Assembly: GCA_965140735.1 (NCBI GenBank)
Contig: OZ223306.1
Coordinates: 4,464,001-4,528,000 of the forward strand
DNA: 64,000 bases
Reading direction: 5' to 3'
Source of the DNA: Fusibacter_A sp965140735
Lineage (GTDB): Bacteria; Bacillota; Clostridia; Peptostreptococcales; Acidaminobacteraceae
Shown here: one piece after another, positions 19,571 to 27,288 of the stretch
Numbering within the stretch: the first letter of the stretch is position 1
How the letters are laid out: each line of letters begins with the position of its first letter
Position numbers and translations under genes: made by a program
The notes under the pieces: generated by a model
Seen by the model: the letters and a program-made list of their open reading frames with translations, nothing else
The model's database searches: none
Told to the model about the DNA's origin: nothing

Positions 19571-20155
19571 ATGAAGCGCGAAATCATAGTTATTGGGACA
19601 TCAGCTGGGGGCTTAGAAGCTTTAAAAAAAATCTTGATCCAATTTAGATCTTTTGAGAAAGTTGCCATCGTTATTATTCAACATCTTGATCCAACAATTA
19701 AAAGTTACTTTGTTGATATTTTAAACGGACTAATTGAGTGCCCGGTTTGTGAAATAGAAGATAAAACAGTTTTAAAGCGCGGTACAGTATACGTTGTACC
19801 GCCTAATTATCATGCGTTGATTGAGAAAAGTGGCGTCTTTACACTTGTAACGACTGAAAAAGTACGTTTTGCCAGACCATCTATTGATGTCACTTTTGAG
19901 AGTTTTGCAGATGCATTTGGCGAAAGTGTTGTGGGTGTTATTTTGACAGGTGCAAATCACGATGGCGGTGTAGGATTAAAACAAATTAAAGCGTCTGGAG
20001 GCTATACTTTGGTTCAAGATCCTTTGACTGCAGAATTAGGAGAGATGCCTAGTTATGCGATAGAACTCGTAAATCCAGATGAAATTGTGAGTATAGATGA
20101 AATTGGAGATCGTTTAAACCAAATTATTATGGGAAATGGGGAGAATTTATGCTAG
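19571..20155 (+). CDS. cheB: CheB-type methylesterase (catalytic domain only)
   Basis: 194-residue esterase that removes methyl groups from glutamyl residues. It contains only the catalytic domain: IGTSAGGLEAL with the nucleophile Ser, IVIIQHLDP with the catalytic His, and LTGANHDGGVGLKQI with the Asp. The usual N-terminal receiver is absent, so its control must come from the upstream hybrid kinase's receivers or be lacking. Its last codons overlap the start of the REC-GGDEF gene (ATGCTAG), which indicates coupled translation. Same operon as the kinase and cheR. Confidence 0.88.
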   Translation: MKREIIVIGTSAGGLEALKKILIQFRSFEKVAIVIIQHLDPTIKSYFVDILNGLIECPVCEIEDKTVLKRGTVYVVPPNYHALIEKSGVFTLVTTEKVRFARPSIDVTFESFADAFGESVVGVILTGANHDGGVGLKQIKASGGYTLVQDPLTAELGEMPSYAIELVNPDEIVSIDEIGDRLNQIIMGNGENLC

Positions 20156-21123
20156 ATCAAGTAAAAATATTGATAGTAGACGATTTGAAAGAAAATCATT
20201 TAGTTATGGAGAGCGTTCTTTCAGATCCAGAACTTAATATTATAAAAGCGATGTCTGGCGAAGAAGCACTCTCTTTATGTAGTGAACATGATTTTGCAGT
20301 TATATTCATGGATGTACAGATGCCAAACATGGATGGCTTTGAAGTGGCAGAAATGTTAAGAAGTATTTCAAAGACGAAAAACATTCCCATTATTTTTGTG
20401 ACTGCCAGTAGCAAAGAACAAAAATATGTCTTTAAAGGCTATGAAGTCGGTGCTGTGGACTATCTGTCAAAGCCAATTGATCCAATTATTTTAAGAAGTA
20501 AGGCGAGAATTTTTAAAGAACTCTATTTGCAACGGAAAATTATTGAAAAGCAGGTTGTTGAACTAGAAGACAGATTGAAAGAGCTCATACGAGTTCAACA
20601 CGAGAAAGATACCCTTGAGAATTTAAGTATGGAAGACGGTCTGTCAAGAATCTATAATCGAAGAGGACTTGATAAATTTATGGATATGCACTGGCATAAT
20701 TGTCTAAGATATGGCCTTTCATTTTCGATTATGATGCTCGATATAGATGAATTCAAGAGTTATAATGATAACTATGGTCATCTTATGGGAGACCAAGTGA
20801 TAAAAGATGTCTCAGAAACGATTCAAAAGTCTATTTTTAGGTCTGAAGACATTGTGGGCAGATATGGTGGGGATGAGTTTTTGATATTAATGCCCAATGT
20901 AGAGTCAAGTGGCGCAGAAGTTGTAGCCAAGCGTATTTTAGAAAATGTCATGGCCTTAAATATTGAACATGCATTTGATAGTGGTAGAAGATGCATTACT
21001 CTAAGCGTTGGTATTGCAAGCTTAATCCCTACGCAAGATAAAACGCCTCAAGATTTGATTGATTTAGCGGATCATAAGATGTATAAAGCTAAAAGAAATG
21101 GCAGAAATCAATATTGTTTATAA
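20149..21123 (+). CDS. Response regulator with GGDEF domain (diguanylate cyclase)
   Basis: 324 residues: receiver (ILIVDDLKENH, phosphoacceptor in FMDVQMPNMDG, KP at the expected lysine), a coiled linker (about 120-160) and a GGDEF domain with GRYGGDEFLIL. An RxxD inhibitory site (RSED) lies just before it in the normal position, so the cyclase is predicted active and product-inhibited. It should make c-di-GMP when phosphorylated, probably by the hybrid kinase that starts the operon. It overlaps cheB by seven bases. It is a plausible c-di-GMP source for the PelD-like protein encoded 6 kb downstream. Confidence 0.92.
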   Translation: MLDQVKILIVDDLKENHLVMESVLSDPELNIIKAMSGEEALSLCSEHDFAVIFMDVQMPNMDGFEVAEMLRSISKTKNIPIIFVTASSKEQKYVFKGYEVGAVDYLSKPIDPIILRSKARIFKELYLQRKIIEKQVVELEDRLKELIRVQHEKDTLENLSMEDGLSRIYNRRGLDKFMDMHWHNCLRYGLSFSIMMLDIDEFKSYNDNYGHLMGDQVIKDVSETIQKSIFRSEDIVGRYGGDEFLILMPNVESSGAEVVAKRILENVMALNIEHAFDSGRRCITLSVGIASLIPTQDKTPQDLIDLADHKMYKAKRNGRNQYCL

Positions 21124-21153
21124 TGGATTGCATTACATAATACAGAATAAAAA

Positions 21154-21209
21154 AGCCTCCCCGATAACCTAGCTATGGCAATGCTCATAACGTGGTTGTA
21201 GGGGAGGCT
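21154..21209. terminator. Bidirectional intrinsic terminator
   Basis: Stem AGCCTCCCC (21154-21162) / GGGGAGGCT (21201-21209), with a TAACC/GGTTG pair inside the loop. On the minus strand it is followed by six T (ending the aldolase gene); on the plus strand by ATTATT, weaker, ending the REC-GGDEF operon. Confidence 0.8.
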
Positions 21210-21248
21210 ATTATTAATAATGGGATTCTTAAGTGTAAATTCGAATTA

Positions 21249-22112
21249 TTATGCTTTATTAACTGAACCGAAAAGTGTCATTTTTTCTTTTACAGTTGCT
21301 TTGATGGCTTCATAACCTGGTGCTAATAATTTTCTAGGGTCAAAGCCTTTGCCTTCAAGATCTTTTCCTGCTTCAATGTATTTTCTAGTAGCAGCTTGGA
21401 ATGACCATTGACACTCTGTGTTTACATTGATTTTCGCAACGCCAAGACTGATGGCTTGCTTGATCATATCTGCTGGGATACCTGTTCCACCATGAAGTAC
21501 AAGTGGCATATCGCCAGTAAGTGCTTTGATATTTTCGAGTGTTTCAAAGTTAAGACCAGCCCAATTTTCAGGATATTTGCCGTGGATGTTGCCTATGCCT
21601 GCAGCGAGCATATCCACGCCAAGGTCGGCAATGAGTTTACATTCTTTTGGATCTGCATTTTCGCCTGTACCGATAACGCCATCTTCTTCACCACCGATAG
21701 AACCAACTTCCGCTTCTACTGAGATGTTTTTTGCTTTTGCGTATTCAATGATCTCTTTTGTTTTTTCAATATTTTCGTCTATAGAGTAATGAGAACCGTC
21801 AAACATAACGGATGAAAAACCAGCTTCAATACATTTCTTAGCACCTTCAAAACTACCATGATCGAGATGAACAGCAACTGGGACTGTGATGTTAAGTTCT
21901 TCAATCATGCCATTAACCATACCCATAACAGTTTTATAACCGCCCATGTATTTACCAGCACCTTCTGATACACCTAAGATAACTGGAGAGCTGTTTTCTT
22001 GAGCTGTAAGCAATATTGCTTTTGTCCATTCTAGATTATTGATGTTGAATTGACCAACTGCATATTGACCTGCTTTTGCATCTTTTAACATTTTACTTGC
22101 TGAAACTAACAT
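21249..22112 (-). CDS. fba: Class II fructose-1,6-bisphosphate aldolase
   Basis: Zinc-dependent aldolase that cleaves fructose 1,6-bisphosphate to glyceraldehyde 3-phosphate and dihydroxyacetone phosphate. 287 residues, normal for the short class IIb group. Motifs: VAVHLDHGSFEGAKKC with a zinc His, EAEVGSIGGEEDG, LAAGIGNIHGKYP, VLHGGTGIPADMIKQ and KINVNTECQ. ATAGGAGG lies 7 bases before the start. Single gene ending at the shared terminator 21154-21209. A tagatose-bisphosphate aldolase is the main alternative, but the sequence reads as FbaA. Confidence 0.9.
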   Translation of the reverse strand: MLVSASKMLKDAKAGQYAVGQFNINNLEWTKAILLTAQENSSPVILGVSEGAGKYMGGYKTVMGMVNGMIEELNITVPVAVHLDHGSFEGAKKCIEAGFSSVMFDGSHYSIDENIEKTKEIIEYAKAKNISVEAEVGSIGGEEDGVIGTGENADPKECKLIADLGVDMLAAGIGNIHGKYPENWAGLNFETLENIKALTGDMPLVLHGGTGIPADMIKQAISLGVAKINVNTECQWSFQAATRKYIEAGKDLEGKGFDPRKLLAPGYEAIKATVKEKMTLFGSVNKA

Positions 22113-22261
22113 AATAAAACCTCCTATAGTAAATTAAAATTTTCATAAAATGACACCTATCGGGATAAAAATAGATCGCGCGGACGAATAATGTCCCTTT
22201 TCTTTATGCTTATTATTATAATGAAATTTAAGGTAAAAAGGAAGTCTTTTTTGAATTAGAA

Positions 22262-22305
22262 TCAAAAGTTTACATTTACTTCATAAGTATGCTGTGTGAT
22301 GTTTA
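22262..22305. repeat. Duplicated block, copy 1
   Basis: The stretch beginning TCAAAAGTTTACATTTACTT and running on through CATAAGTATGCTGTGTGATG recurs with few changes at 23497-23540. Both copies lie upstream, on the plus strand, of a SHOCT-type reading frame and mark the left ends of a tandem duplication of about 1.24 kb. Confidence 0.8.
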
Positions 22306-22361
22306 AAATATTATACGGATATGTATAATGATTTAAAGTAACAGATCACAATTGAGAGGGT

Positions 22362-22493
22362 ATGGGTTGTATGGGTTGTATGGGTTGTATGGGGGGTATG
22401 GGGGGTTTGAGGTTTTTGAGGGGAGAAGACGGCCTCATTACTGAGGCCGAGTTTGAAGCTAAGCGTCAAGTGATTTTAAATGAGAAGTGGTAG
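22362..22493 (+). CDS. Small Met-Gly-Cys repeat peptide with SHOCT-like tail (43 aa)
   Basis: Short reading frame of 44 codons. It begins with three exact in-frame copies of ATGGGTTGT and two of ATGGGGGGT, giving MGCMGCMGCMGGMGG, then LRFLRGEDGLITEAEFEAK and a stop. The tail matches the short C-terminal SHOCT domain (pattern L..L.E.G.IT.EEFE..K), which usually ends small membrane or Gly/Met-rich proteins. A GAGAGGG lies just before the first ATG; every repeat carries its own ATG. A related tail is found at 23655-23747. It may be a real small protein or the remnant of a larger one; the intact frame across the repeats argues for coding. It converges on the MCP-like gene at 22499. Confidence 0.5.
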   Translation: MGCMGCMGCMGGMGGLRFLRGEDGLITEAEFEAKRQVILNEKW

Positions 22494-22498
22494 GCTTT

Positions 22499-23329
22499 TT
22501 AAAGGACTTCTTTAGAAAATTCTGCAAGTTTTTTTGAGAGTAAATTTAAATGTCCGCTTTCATCTGATATATTTTCAGTTTGATTGGATTGGCTTACACT
22601 GATTTCTGAAAACTCTTGAATACCTGATATTAAGTAGTTGATATTGCTTTTTAAATCATTTAAGGACTTTAATATTTCCACAGAAGATTCTTTACTGTTG
22701 ACGGCAAGTTTTCTCATTTCTTCGGCGACAACTGCAAACCCACGTCCAGCATCTCCAGCTCTTGCAGCCTCAATTGAGGCATTAAGTCCCAACAAATTAG
22801 ACGTTTCGGAAACGGATTTAATATAGCCTATAATATTATCCATTTTACTGATTTCATCAGTGACAGCAACTATATTAGAGTTCATATCATTTGATTTTTG
22901 AGAGAGTTTGCTAGAAGAGTCAAATAGGTTGTGAGAAAATGTCTCCATAGTCTTTGAAGAACTGAGTAATTCAGAGGCCATATCCATGATGGCAGATTCT
23001 CTCTCCTGAGAGATTGCAATTGAAATAGCACCAATTACTTTTCCTGTTTCAGCGTTGAAAATCGGAGCACTGTGTGTGACTACAGAGAAGCCGAAGAGTT
23101 CAGTGGGAAGTTTGGCAATAACCGTTTGCTTTGTTTTAATTGCCTTTTCATGTCCGCCGCCTTTTCGTATGGGATCGTTGATATTTGCATTAAATTTAAA
23201 AGTCTTCGGTTGTATTATAACTAAGTGTTTTTCAAGATCTGTTACAGTAACTGCAACATCAGATGTGTACAAGTCAGGAAGCAACTTGCAAAAATGGGTG
23301 ATTTGTTCTAAATAGCTGTAATCATTCAT
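22499..23329 (-). CDS. Soluble MCP-type signalling protein (copy 1)
   Basis: 276 residues from the ATG with GGAGG 5 bases upstream (an ATG 12 bases earlier would span that site). Residues 1-115 form a PAS/Cache-like sensor without membrane segments (TVTDLEKHLVIIQPKTF, RKGGGHEKAIKTKQ, GKVIGAISIAIS). Residues about 120-276 are a shortened methyl-accepting signalling hairpin with the tip sequence NLLGLNASIEAARAGDAGRGF. HAMP is absent and the helical bundle is shorter than in classical receptors. It is about 70 per cent identical by eye to the gene at 23774-24604, its tandem duplicate. Likely a cytosolic redox, ligand or energy sensor; the ligand is unknown. Confidence 0.82.
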   Translation of the reverse strand: MNDYSYLEQITHFCKLLPDLYTSDVAVTVTDLEKHLVIIQPKTFKFNANINDPIRKGGGHEKAIKTKQTVIAKLPTELFGFSVVTHSAPIFNAETGKVIGAISIAISQERESAIMDMASELLSSSKTMETFSHNLFDSSSKLSQKSNDMNSNIVAVTDEISKMDNIIGYIKSVSETSNLLGLNASIEAARAGDAGRGFAVVAEEMRKLAVNSKESSVEILKSLNDLKSNINYLISGIQEFSEISVSQSNQTENISDESGHLNLLSKKLAEFSKEVL

Positions 23330-23341
23330 AGTGACCTCCAA

Positions 23342-23460
23342 TTAATTATATCATTTTCTATTTTAATACATTGTTTTATTATAACATAGTTAATTGTAAT
23401 GTGTTTTATTATAATTTGTATTATTATAAAAAAATTTATTATAATGCATAATAGAGGTGA
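23342..23460. promoter_or_regulatory. AT-rich upstream region with repeated TTATTATAA
   Basis: Upstream of copy 1 of the MCP-like gene (transcribed leftward), four occurrences of TTATTATAA or its one-base variants lie between about 23374 and 23445. They may serve as promoter elements or as an operator. Purely a sequence observation. Confidence 0.3.
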
Positions 23461-23496
23461 AGGAAATTTAGAGTATATCGCTGTTATAATAGATGT

Positions 23497-23540
23497 CAAA
23501 AGTTTATATTTACTTCATAAGTATGCTGTGTGACGTTTTA
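23497..23540. repeat. Duplicated block, copy 2
   Basis: Second copy of the block at 22262-22305 (starting TCAAAAGTTTATATTTACTT, four or so differences). It precedes the second SHOCT-like reading frame at 23655-23747. Confidence 0.8.
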
Positions 23541-23654
23541 AGACGTTAAATGAAGGCAGAACATTCCTTATAGGAGGACATATGTTGAAACTATGAACTG
23601 AATATTGAAACGATTGATTCTACAGAGGCAAGAGGAAAAGATTCTGAGACTAGG

Positions 23655-23747
23655 ATGAGGCAATTAAATGCACTCAAAGAAGACGGCCTCATTACTGAGG
23701 CCGAGGTTGAAGCTAATCGTAAAATAATTTCACATGATAAATGCTAG
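23655..23747 (+). pseudogene. SHOCT-like reading-frame remnant (copy 2, 30 aa)
   Basis: ATG to TAG frame giving MRQLNALKEDGLITEAEVEA then NRKIISHDKC, an almost complete SHOCT motif and clearly related to the tail of the peptide at 22362-22493 (the stretch AGAAGACGGCCTCATTACTG is identical in DNA). In-frame codons extend upstream to about 23598 without an ATG. An ATG with an excellent AGGAGG site at 23581 opens a different frame that stops after four codons, so a frameshift has probably separated start and tail. Best read as a decayed copy of a small SHOCT protein. Confidence 0.45.
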
Positions 23748-23773
23748 ATGTTTTAGAGTAATTGGTTTGAGCT

Positions 23774-24604
23774 TTAGAGTAATTTTTTAGAGAAATCAGC
23801 AAGTTTTTTAGAGAGTACACTTAAGTGCTTGCTTTCATCTGATATATGCTCCGTTTGTTCTGATTGACTCACACTGACTTCAGAGAACTCTTGAATCCCC
23901 GAGATAAGAGCGTTAATATTATTCTTTAGATCATGAAGAGATGTCAATATTTCCACAGAAGATTCTTTACTGTTGATGGCGAGCTTCCTCATTTCCTCAG
24001 CGACAACAGCAAAGCCTCGTCCTGCATCTCCAGCTCTGGCAGCTTCTATAGAAGCGTTCAATCCCAGTAAATTAGAAGTTTCAGATACAGATTTAATATA
24101 GCCTATAATATTATCCATTTTATTGATTTCGTCAGTGACAGCATCAATATTAGCATTCATGTCATTTGATTTTCGAGAGAGTTTTTCGGAAGATTCAAAT
24201 AGGGCATGAGAAGAATTTTCCATACTTTTTGATGAATCATGTAATTCTGAGACCATCTCCATAATAGAAGATTCTTTTTCCTGCGATATTGCTATAGAAA
24301 TAACACCAATAATTGAGCCTGTTTTTTCATTAAAAAGTGGAACAGTGCGTGTAATGATAGAGATGCCATAAAGCTCTTGAGGTATTCTAGCAACAATGGG
24401 TTGTTTTGTTTTAATAGCTTTTTCAATGCCGCCGCCTTTTCGTATGGGCTCATTTACGTCCGAATTCAGTTTAAAAGATTTGGCTTGCTGCATAAGCAGA
24501 TGTTTTTCAAGGTCTGTTACAGTGACTGCTATATCAGAAGAATATAGGCCCGGTAAAAGTTTACAAAATTTAATAGTTTGTTCTAAATATTTATAATCAT
24601 CCAT
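23774..24604 (-). CDS. Soluble MCP-type signalling protein (copy 2)
   Basis: 276 residues, start with GGGAGG 6 bases upstream. Same build as the gene at 22499-23329: an N-terminal sensor (TVTDLEKHLLMQQAKSF, RKGGGIEKAIKTKQ, GSIIGVISIAIS) followed by a shortened MCP signalling hairpin with NLLGLNASIEAARAGDAGRGF. No transmembrane helix or HAMP. Differences between the two copies concentrate in the sensor, which suggests that they now detect different signals or states. Presumably couples through CheW/CheA encoded elsewhere. Confidence 0.82.
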   Translation of the reverse strand: MDDYKYLEQTIKFCKLLPGLYSSDIAVTVTDLEKHLLMQQAKSFKLNSDVNEPIRKGGGIEKAIKTKQPIVARIPQELYGISIITRTVPLFNEKTGSIIGVISIAISQEKESSIMEMVSELHDSSKSMENSSHALFESSEKLSRKSNDMNANIDAVTDEINKMDNIIGYIKSVSETSNLLGLNASIEAARAGDAGRGFAVVAEEMRKLAINSKESSVEILTSLHDLKNNINALISGIQEFSEVSVSQSEQTEHISDESKHLSVLSKKLADFSKKLL

Positions 24605-24742
24605 GTCAACCTCCCAAAATTATTTATATATGACATTATAACATATTGTTACATATTGTTGATAGCCATTGGAAATTAAATATAAGAATTCATAGAGTTT
24701 TAAAATTATTGTATATTATGTCTACGAGATAGAGGCACTAAT

Positions 24743-24970
24743 TTGAAAAGTATTGATCATTTAAATTTAATCCCCTTTGAAAGTGGTAAAAACTATGATG
24801 ATATTAAGATTGCAATTACATCAAATGTCAGAAGAAAAGTCCCTGATGCAATAAAGAATATTATTGATAAATCATCCATGAACACCTCAGATAGATTGAT
24901 TATATCTGAGGTGTTTGTATATGGATGTGGATGTGGGATAAATTATGTACAATTCGTAATATTTTTTTGA
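24743..24970 (+). CDS. Small hypothetical protein with a hairpin inside the reading frame
   Basis: 75 codons from a TTG with AGAGG 8 bases upstream; no ATG is available nearby. The first 50 residues look protein-like (SIDHLNLIPFESGKNYDD, then IKIAITSNVRRKVPDAIKNI); the last 20 do not. A perfect 13-bp inverted repeat (24881-24893 / 24903-24915, AACACCTCAGATA) followed by TTTGTATAT lies inside the frame, before the stop. If it works as a terminator the message would lack a stop codon; equally the frame may be a decayed gene. I do not recognise the family. Confidence 0.35.
   Translation: MKSIDHLNLIPFESGKNYDDIKIAITSNVRRKVPDAIKNIIDKSSMNTSDRLIISEVFVYGCGCGINYVQFVIFF
24881..24916 (+). terminator. 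Terminator-like perfect hairpin
   Basis: 13-bp perfect stem with a 9-base loop; the following T-run is short (TTT then GTATAT), so efficiency is doubtful. It lies inside the frame 24743-24970 and just upstream of the promoter of the DivIVA-like gene. Confidence 0.45.
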
Positions 24971-24995
24971 AGATAGATTATAAGTGTGCTAGAAT
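24967..24995 (+). promoter_or_regulatory. Putative sigma-A promoter of the DivIVA-like gene
   Basis: TTGAAG (24967-24972), 17-base spacer, TAGAAT (24990-24995); about 50 bases before the ribosome site of the 25054 gene. Confidence 0.5.
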
Positions 24996-25053
24996 GTTAA
25001 TAATAAACGTGGGTTCTTTTAATCGATGATTGCTAATATTAAGGAGAATTTTT

Positions 25054-26031
25054 ATGGGTGCAGAAAACTTCAAAAAGGCACTAATGGGTTACAATAAAGA
25101 TGATGTAAAGAATTTTATTGAAAACTTGGTGGTGGACAGTAAAAGGACTATAAAAATTAAGGAAGACACAATTCAAAGTTTACAAAAACGGTTAAATGAT
25201 AGTGAACTTCAGGTTTCTCGACTCAAAGAAATTGAAAATCAATATTTGAAAGTGCAAGAAAAATTAGAGGCAACAACGATAGACTTAGATGAAAAAAATG
25301 TCAAGATAGATATTTTGTCTCTCAAGGTGGATGAGCTTGAAGATACACTTAATCAGATTCCAGAAGCCACTGCGTCTAATCACTTGAAAGAAGAAACATT
25401 AGAGATTGAGTTAGAGCGTGTTAGCAAGTCGTTGCTTTCAATAACAGAAGAAAAAGATCAAATTCGTATGAAATATGAAGATCTAAAAGAACGCATGAAT
25501 TCAGTTGAGACAGAAGCCCTTAAGTATAAAGAAAAATATGAGCTTTTATTTGATGAGCATCGAACTGTCTTAGCTACAAACATGGAATCTGATATAGAAA
25601 AAAGCGAATTGAGGGCTCAACTTAGAGAAATCAAGATTAGTAGAGAAGAAATGGATCATAATATCGGCATTTATCAGGAAAAATTGGAAGCTTTGAAAGA
25701 GAAAGAGGTCTTTCTTGAACATGAAAAGCTGGTTATTGCTCATGCTATTTTAAGAGCTCAAGAAAAAGCGGATACAATGGATCAAGAGTTTGAAGTACAA
25801 TATAATATTGAAAATAAAAGATTTCAAAAGTATAAAGACGAAATTGAAGCTCTTCGTCTAAAAACTGTTGAAGTATTAAATTTATTTGAAGGGGAGCTGA
25901 ATGAGATTTTAGAAACAAAAGCCCCTGAAATGCCTCTAAAATCAAGAGTAAATAAGGCAGAATCTAATGAGCAACAGGTTGAAAAAGATTCATCCAAGGG
26001 CATTAACATTCAATTGTTTAAGAAAGGCTAG
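25054..26031 (+). CDS. DivIVA-like coiled-coil protein
   Basis: 325 residues from the ATG with AAGGAGAA 5 bases upstream. The first 30 residues, MGAENFKKALMGYNKDDVKN, match the N-terminal membrane-curvature domain of DivIVA/GpsB-type proteins (F-x-x-x-L-x-G-Y-x-x-x-x-V pattern). Residues about 30-290 are almost entirely coiled coil, rich in Glu and Lys. Proteins of this type gather at division sites or poles and scaffold other factors. It is a single gene between two terminators, just ahead of the Pel operon; whether it places the Pel machinery is speculation. Confidence 0.7.
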   Translation: MGAENFKKALMGYNKDDVKNFIENLVVDSKRTIKIKEDTIQSLQKRLNDSELQVSRLKEIENQYLKVQEKLEATTIDLDEKNVKIDILSLKVDELEDTLNQIPEATASNHLKEETLEIELERVSKSLLSITEEKDQIRMKYEDLKERMNSVETEALKYKEKYELLFDEHRTVLATNMESDIEKSELRAQLREIKISREEMDHNIGIYQEKLEALKEKEVFLEHEKLVIAHAILRAQEKADTMDQEFEVQYNIENKRFQKYKDEIEALRLKTVEVLNLFEGELNEILETKAPEMPLKSRVNKAESNEQQVEKDSSKGINIQLFKKG

Positions 26032-26107
26032 AGTTTAGAATGGTAGAAGCTGTTTAAATTGAGAAAGACTATTTGCCAATCTGCATTATAATTTATTGTT
26101 TTAAAAC

Positions 26108-26167
26108 TGAACTTACTTGGTATCCTGTTCTATATGAATGGAATAGGATATCAAGTAAGTTTTTTTG
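26108..26167 (+). terminator. Intrinsic terminator after the DivIVA-like gene
   Basis: AACTTACTTGGTATCCTGTT pairs with GGAATAGGATATCAAGTAAG with one bulge, followed by seven T. Confidence 0.88.
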
Positions 26168-26209
26168 TATGTAAAAAAAAAATTATATAGATGAAAATGT
26201 TTTTTGGTT

Positions 26210-26238
26210 TTGTATCTTTAGAAGAACCATGGTAAAAT
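26210..26238 (+). promoter_or_regulatory. Putative sigma-A promoter of the galE-pel operon
   Basis: TTGTAT (26210-26215), 17-base spacer, TAAAAT (26233-26238), 37 bases before galE. It is the only promoter-like element seen ahead of the operon, and no riboswitch separates it from galE. Confidence 0.5.
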
Positions 26239-26274
26239 AATAGGTACAAAGTCCTATAAAAAGGGGTCTTGAGA

Positions 26275-27261
26275 ATGATTGTATTAATAACAGGTGGTCT
26301 GGGGTTTATAGGCAGTCACACTGTAGTAGAGTTAATCAAAGAACATCACACGGTAATCATTGTAGATAATCTCGTTAACTCAAAGCGCGATGTTTTATAT
26401 AAAATCAAGGAGATAACTGGAGTTATGCCTATTTTTTATCAGATAGATGCAACGGATGAAACGCAGCTTGAAAGCGTATTCAGGTTACATAAACTGGATG
26501 GTATAATTCATTTTGCAGGTCTTAAAGCAGTGGGAGAATCAGTGATAAGGCCTCTAGAATACTACTACAATAATATCGTTTCAACACTAAATCTATGCAG
26601 GTTGTGTAAAAAATATAAGGTTTTTAATATTATATTCAGTTCATCAGCAACTGTTTATGGCAATCAGAAATCGCCTTTAAAAGAAAATATGACTTTAAAC
26701 CCTACAACTAATCCTTATGGTGAAACAAAGGCGATGAATGAGCGTATTTTAATAGATTTAGCAAAAGCAAATGAACGTTTTTCGGTTATTTTGCTAAGAT
26801 ATTTCAACCCTGTGGGTGCCCATGAAAGTGGTTTGATTGGAGAATCACCAAATGGTATTCCCAATAATCTGATGCCATATATTCTAAAAGTTGCAAAGGG
26901 TCAATTACCTAAACTTAGTATATTTGGCAGCGATTATGACACGACAGATGGAACAGGTGTAAGAGATTATATTCATGTAGTTGATCTTGCAAAAGGTCAT
27001 TTGAAGGCTATGATGATGTTTAACAATGGGATGAACATCTACAATCTTGGGACGGGGAAAGGTACATCCGTACTTGAACTCGTAAAAACATTTATAGAAG
27101 TTAACCAAGTCGATGTCCCTTATGAGTTTGTTGACAGACGAAAAGGTGATGTCGGGATCTGTTTTGCAGATGCAACTAAGGCCGAGAAAGAATTGGGATG
27201 GAAGGCTGAACTTGGCATAAAAGAAATGGTTCGAGATGCTTGGCGATTTGAAATGTTTTAG
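26275..27261 (+). CDS. galE: UDP-glucose/UDP-GlcNAc 4-epimerase
   Basis: NAD-dependent epimerase of the short-chain dehydrogenase superfamily, 328 residues. Nucleotide site LITGGLGFIGSHT, catalytic SSSATVYG serine and the YxxxK pair in NPYGETKAMNE, NPVGAHESG and the C-terminal DRRKGDVG motif are all intact. The ATG at 26275 is chosen over a TTG two codons upstream. It is the first gene of the Pel operon and would supply UDP-GalNAc or UDP-galactose; in known Pel systems an epimerase (PelX) performs the GlcNAc to GalNAc step. The substrate (Glc or GlcNAc) cannot be told from sequence alone. Confidence 0.88.
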   Translation: MIVLITGGLGFIGSHTVVELIKEHHTVIIVDNLVNSKRDVLYKIKEITGVMPIFYQIDATDETQLESVFRLHKLDGIIHFAGLKAVGESVIRPLEYYYNNIVSTLNLCRLCKKYKVFNIIFSSSATVYGNQKSPLKENMTLNPTTNPYGETKAMNERILIDLAKANERFSVILLRYFNPVGAHESGLIGESPNGIPNNLMPYILKVAKGQLPKLSIFGSDYDTTDGTGVRDYIHVVDLAKGHLKAMMMFNNGMNIYNLGTGKGTSVLELVKTFIEVNQVDVPYEFVDRRKGDVGICFADATKAEKELGWKAELGIKEMVRDAWRFEMF

Positions 27262-27288
27262 AGCATTTATGATTATGGGAGAATTGAT

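Noticed and set aside
22362..22420. G-rich tandem repeat as simple low-complexity DNA only
   Set aside because: The repeat keeps a reading frame that continues into a SHOCT motif, so a coding explanation is preferred, at moderate confidence.
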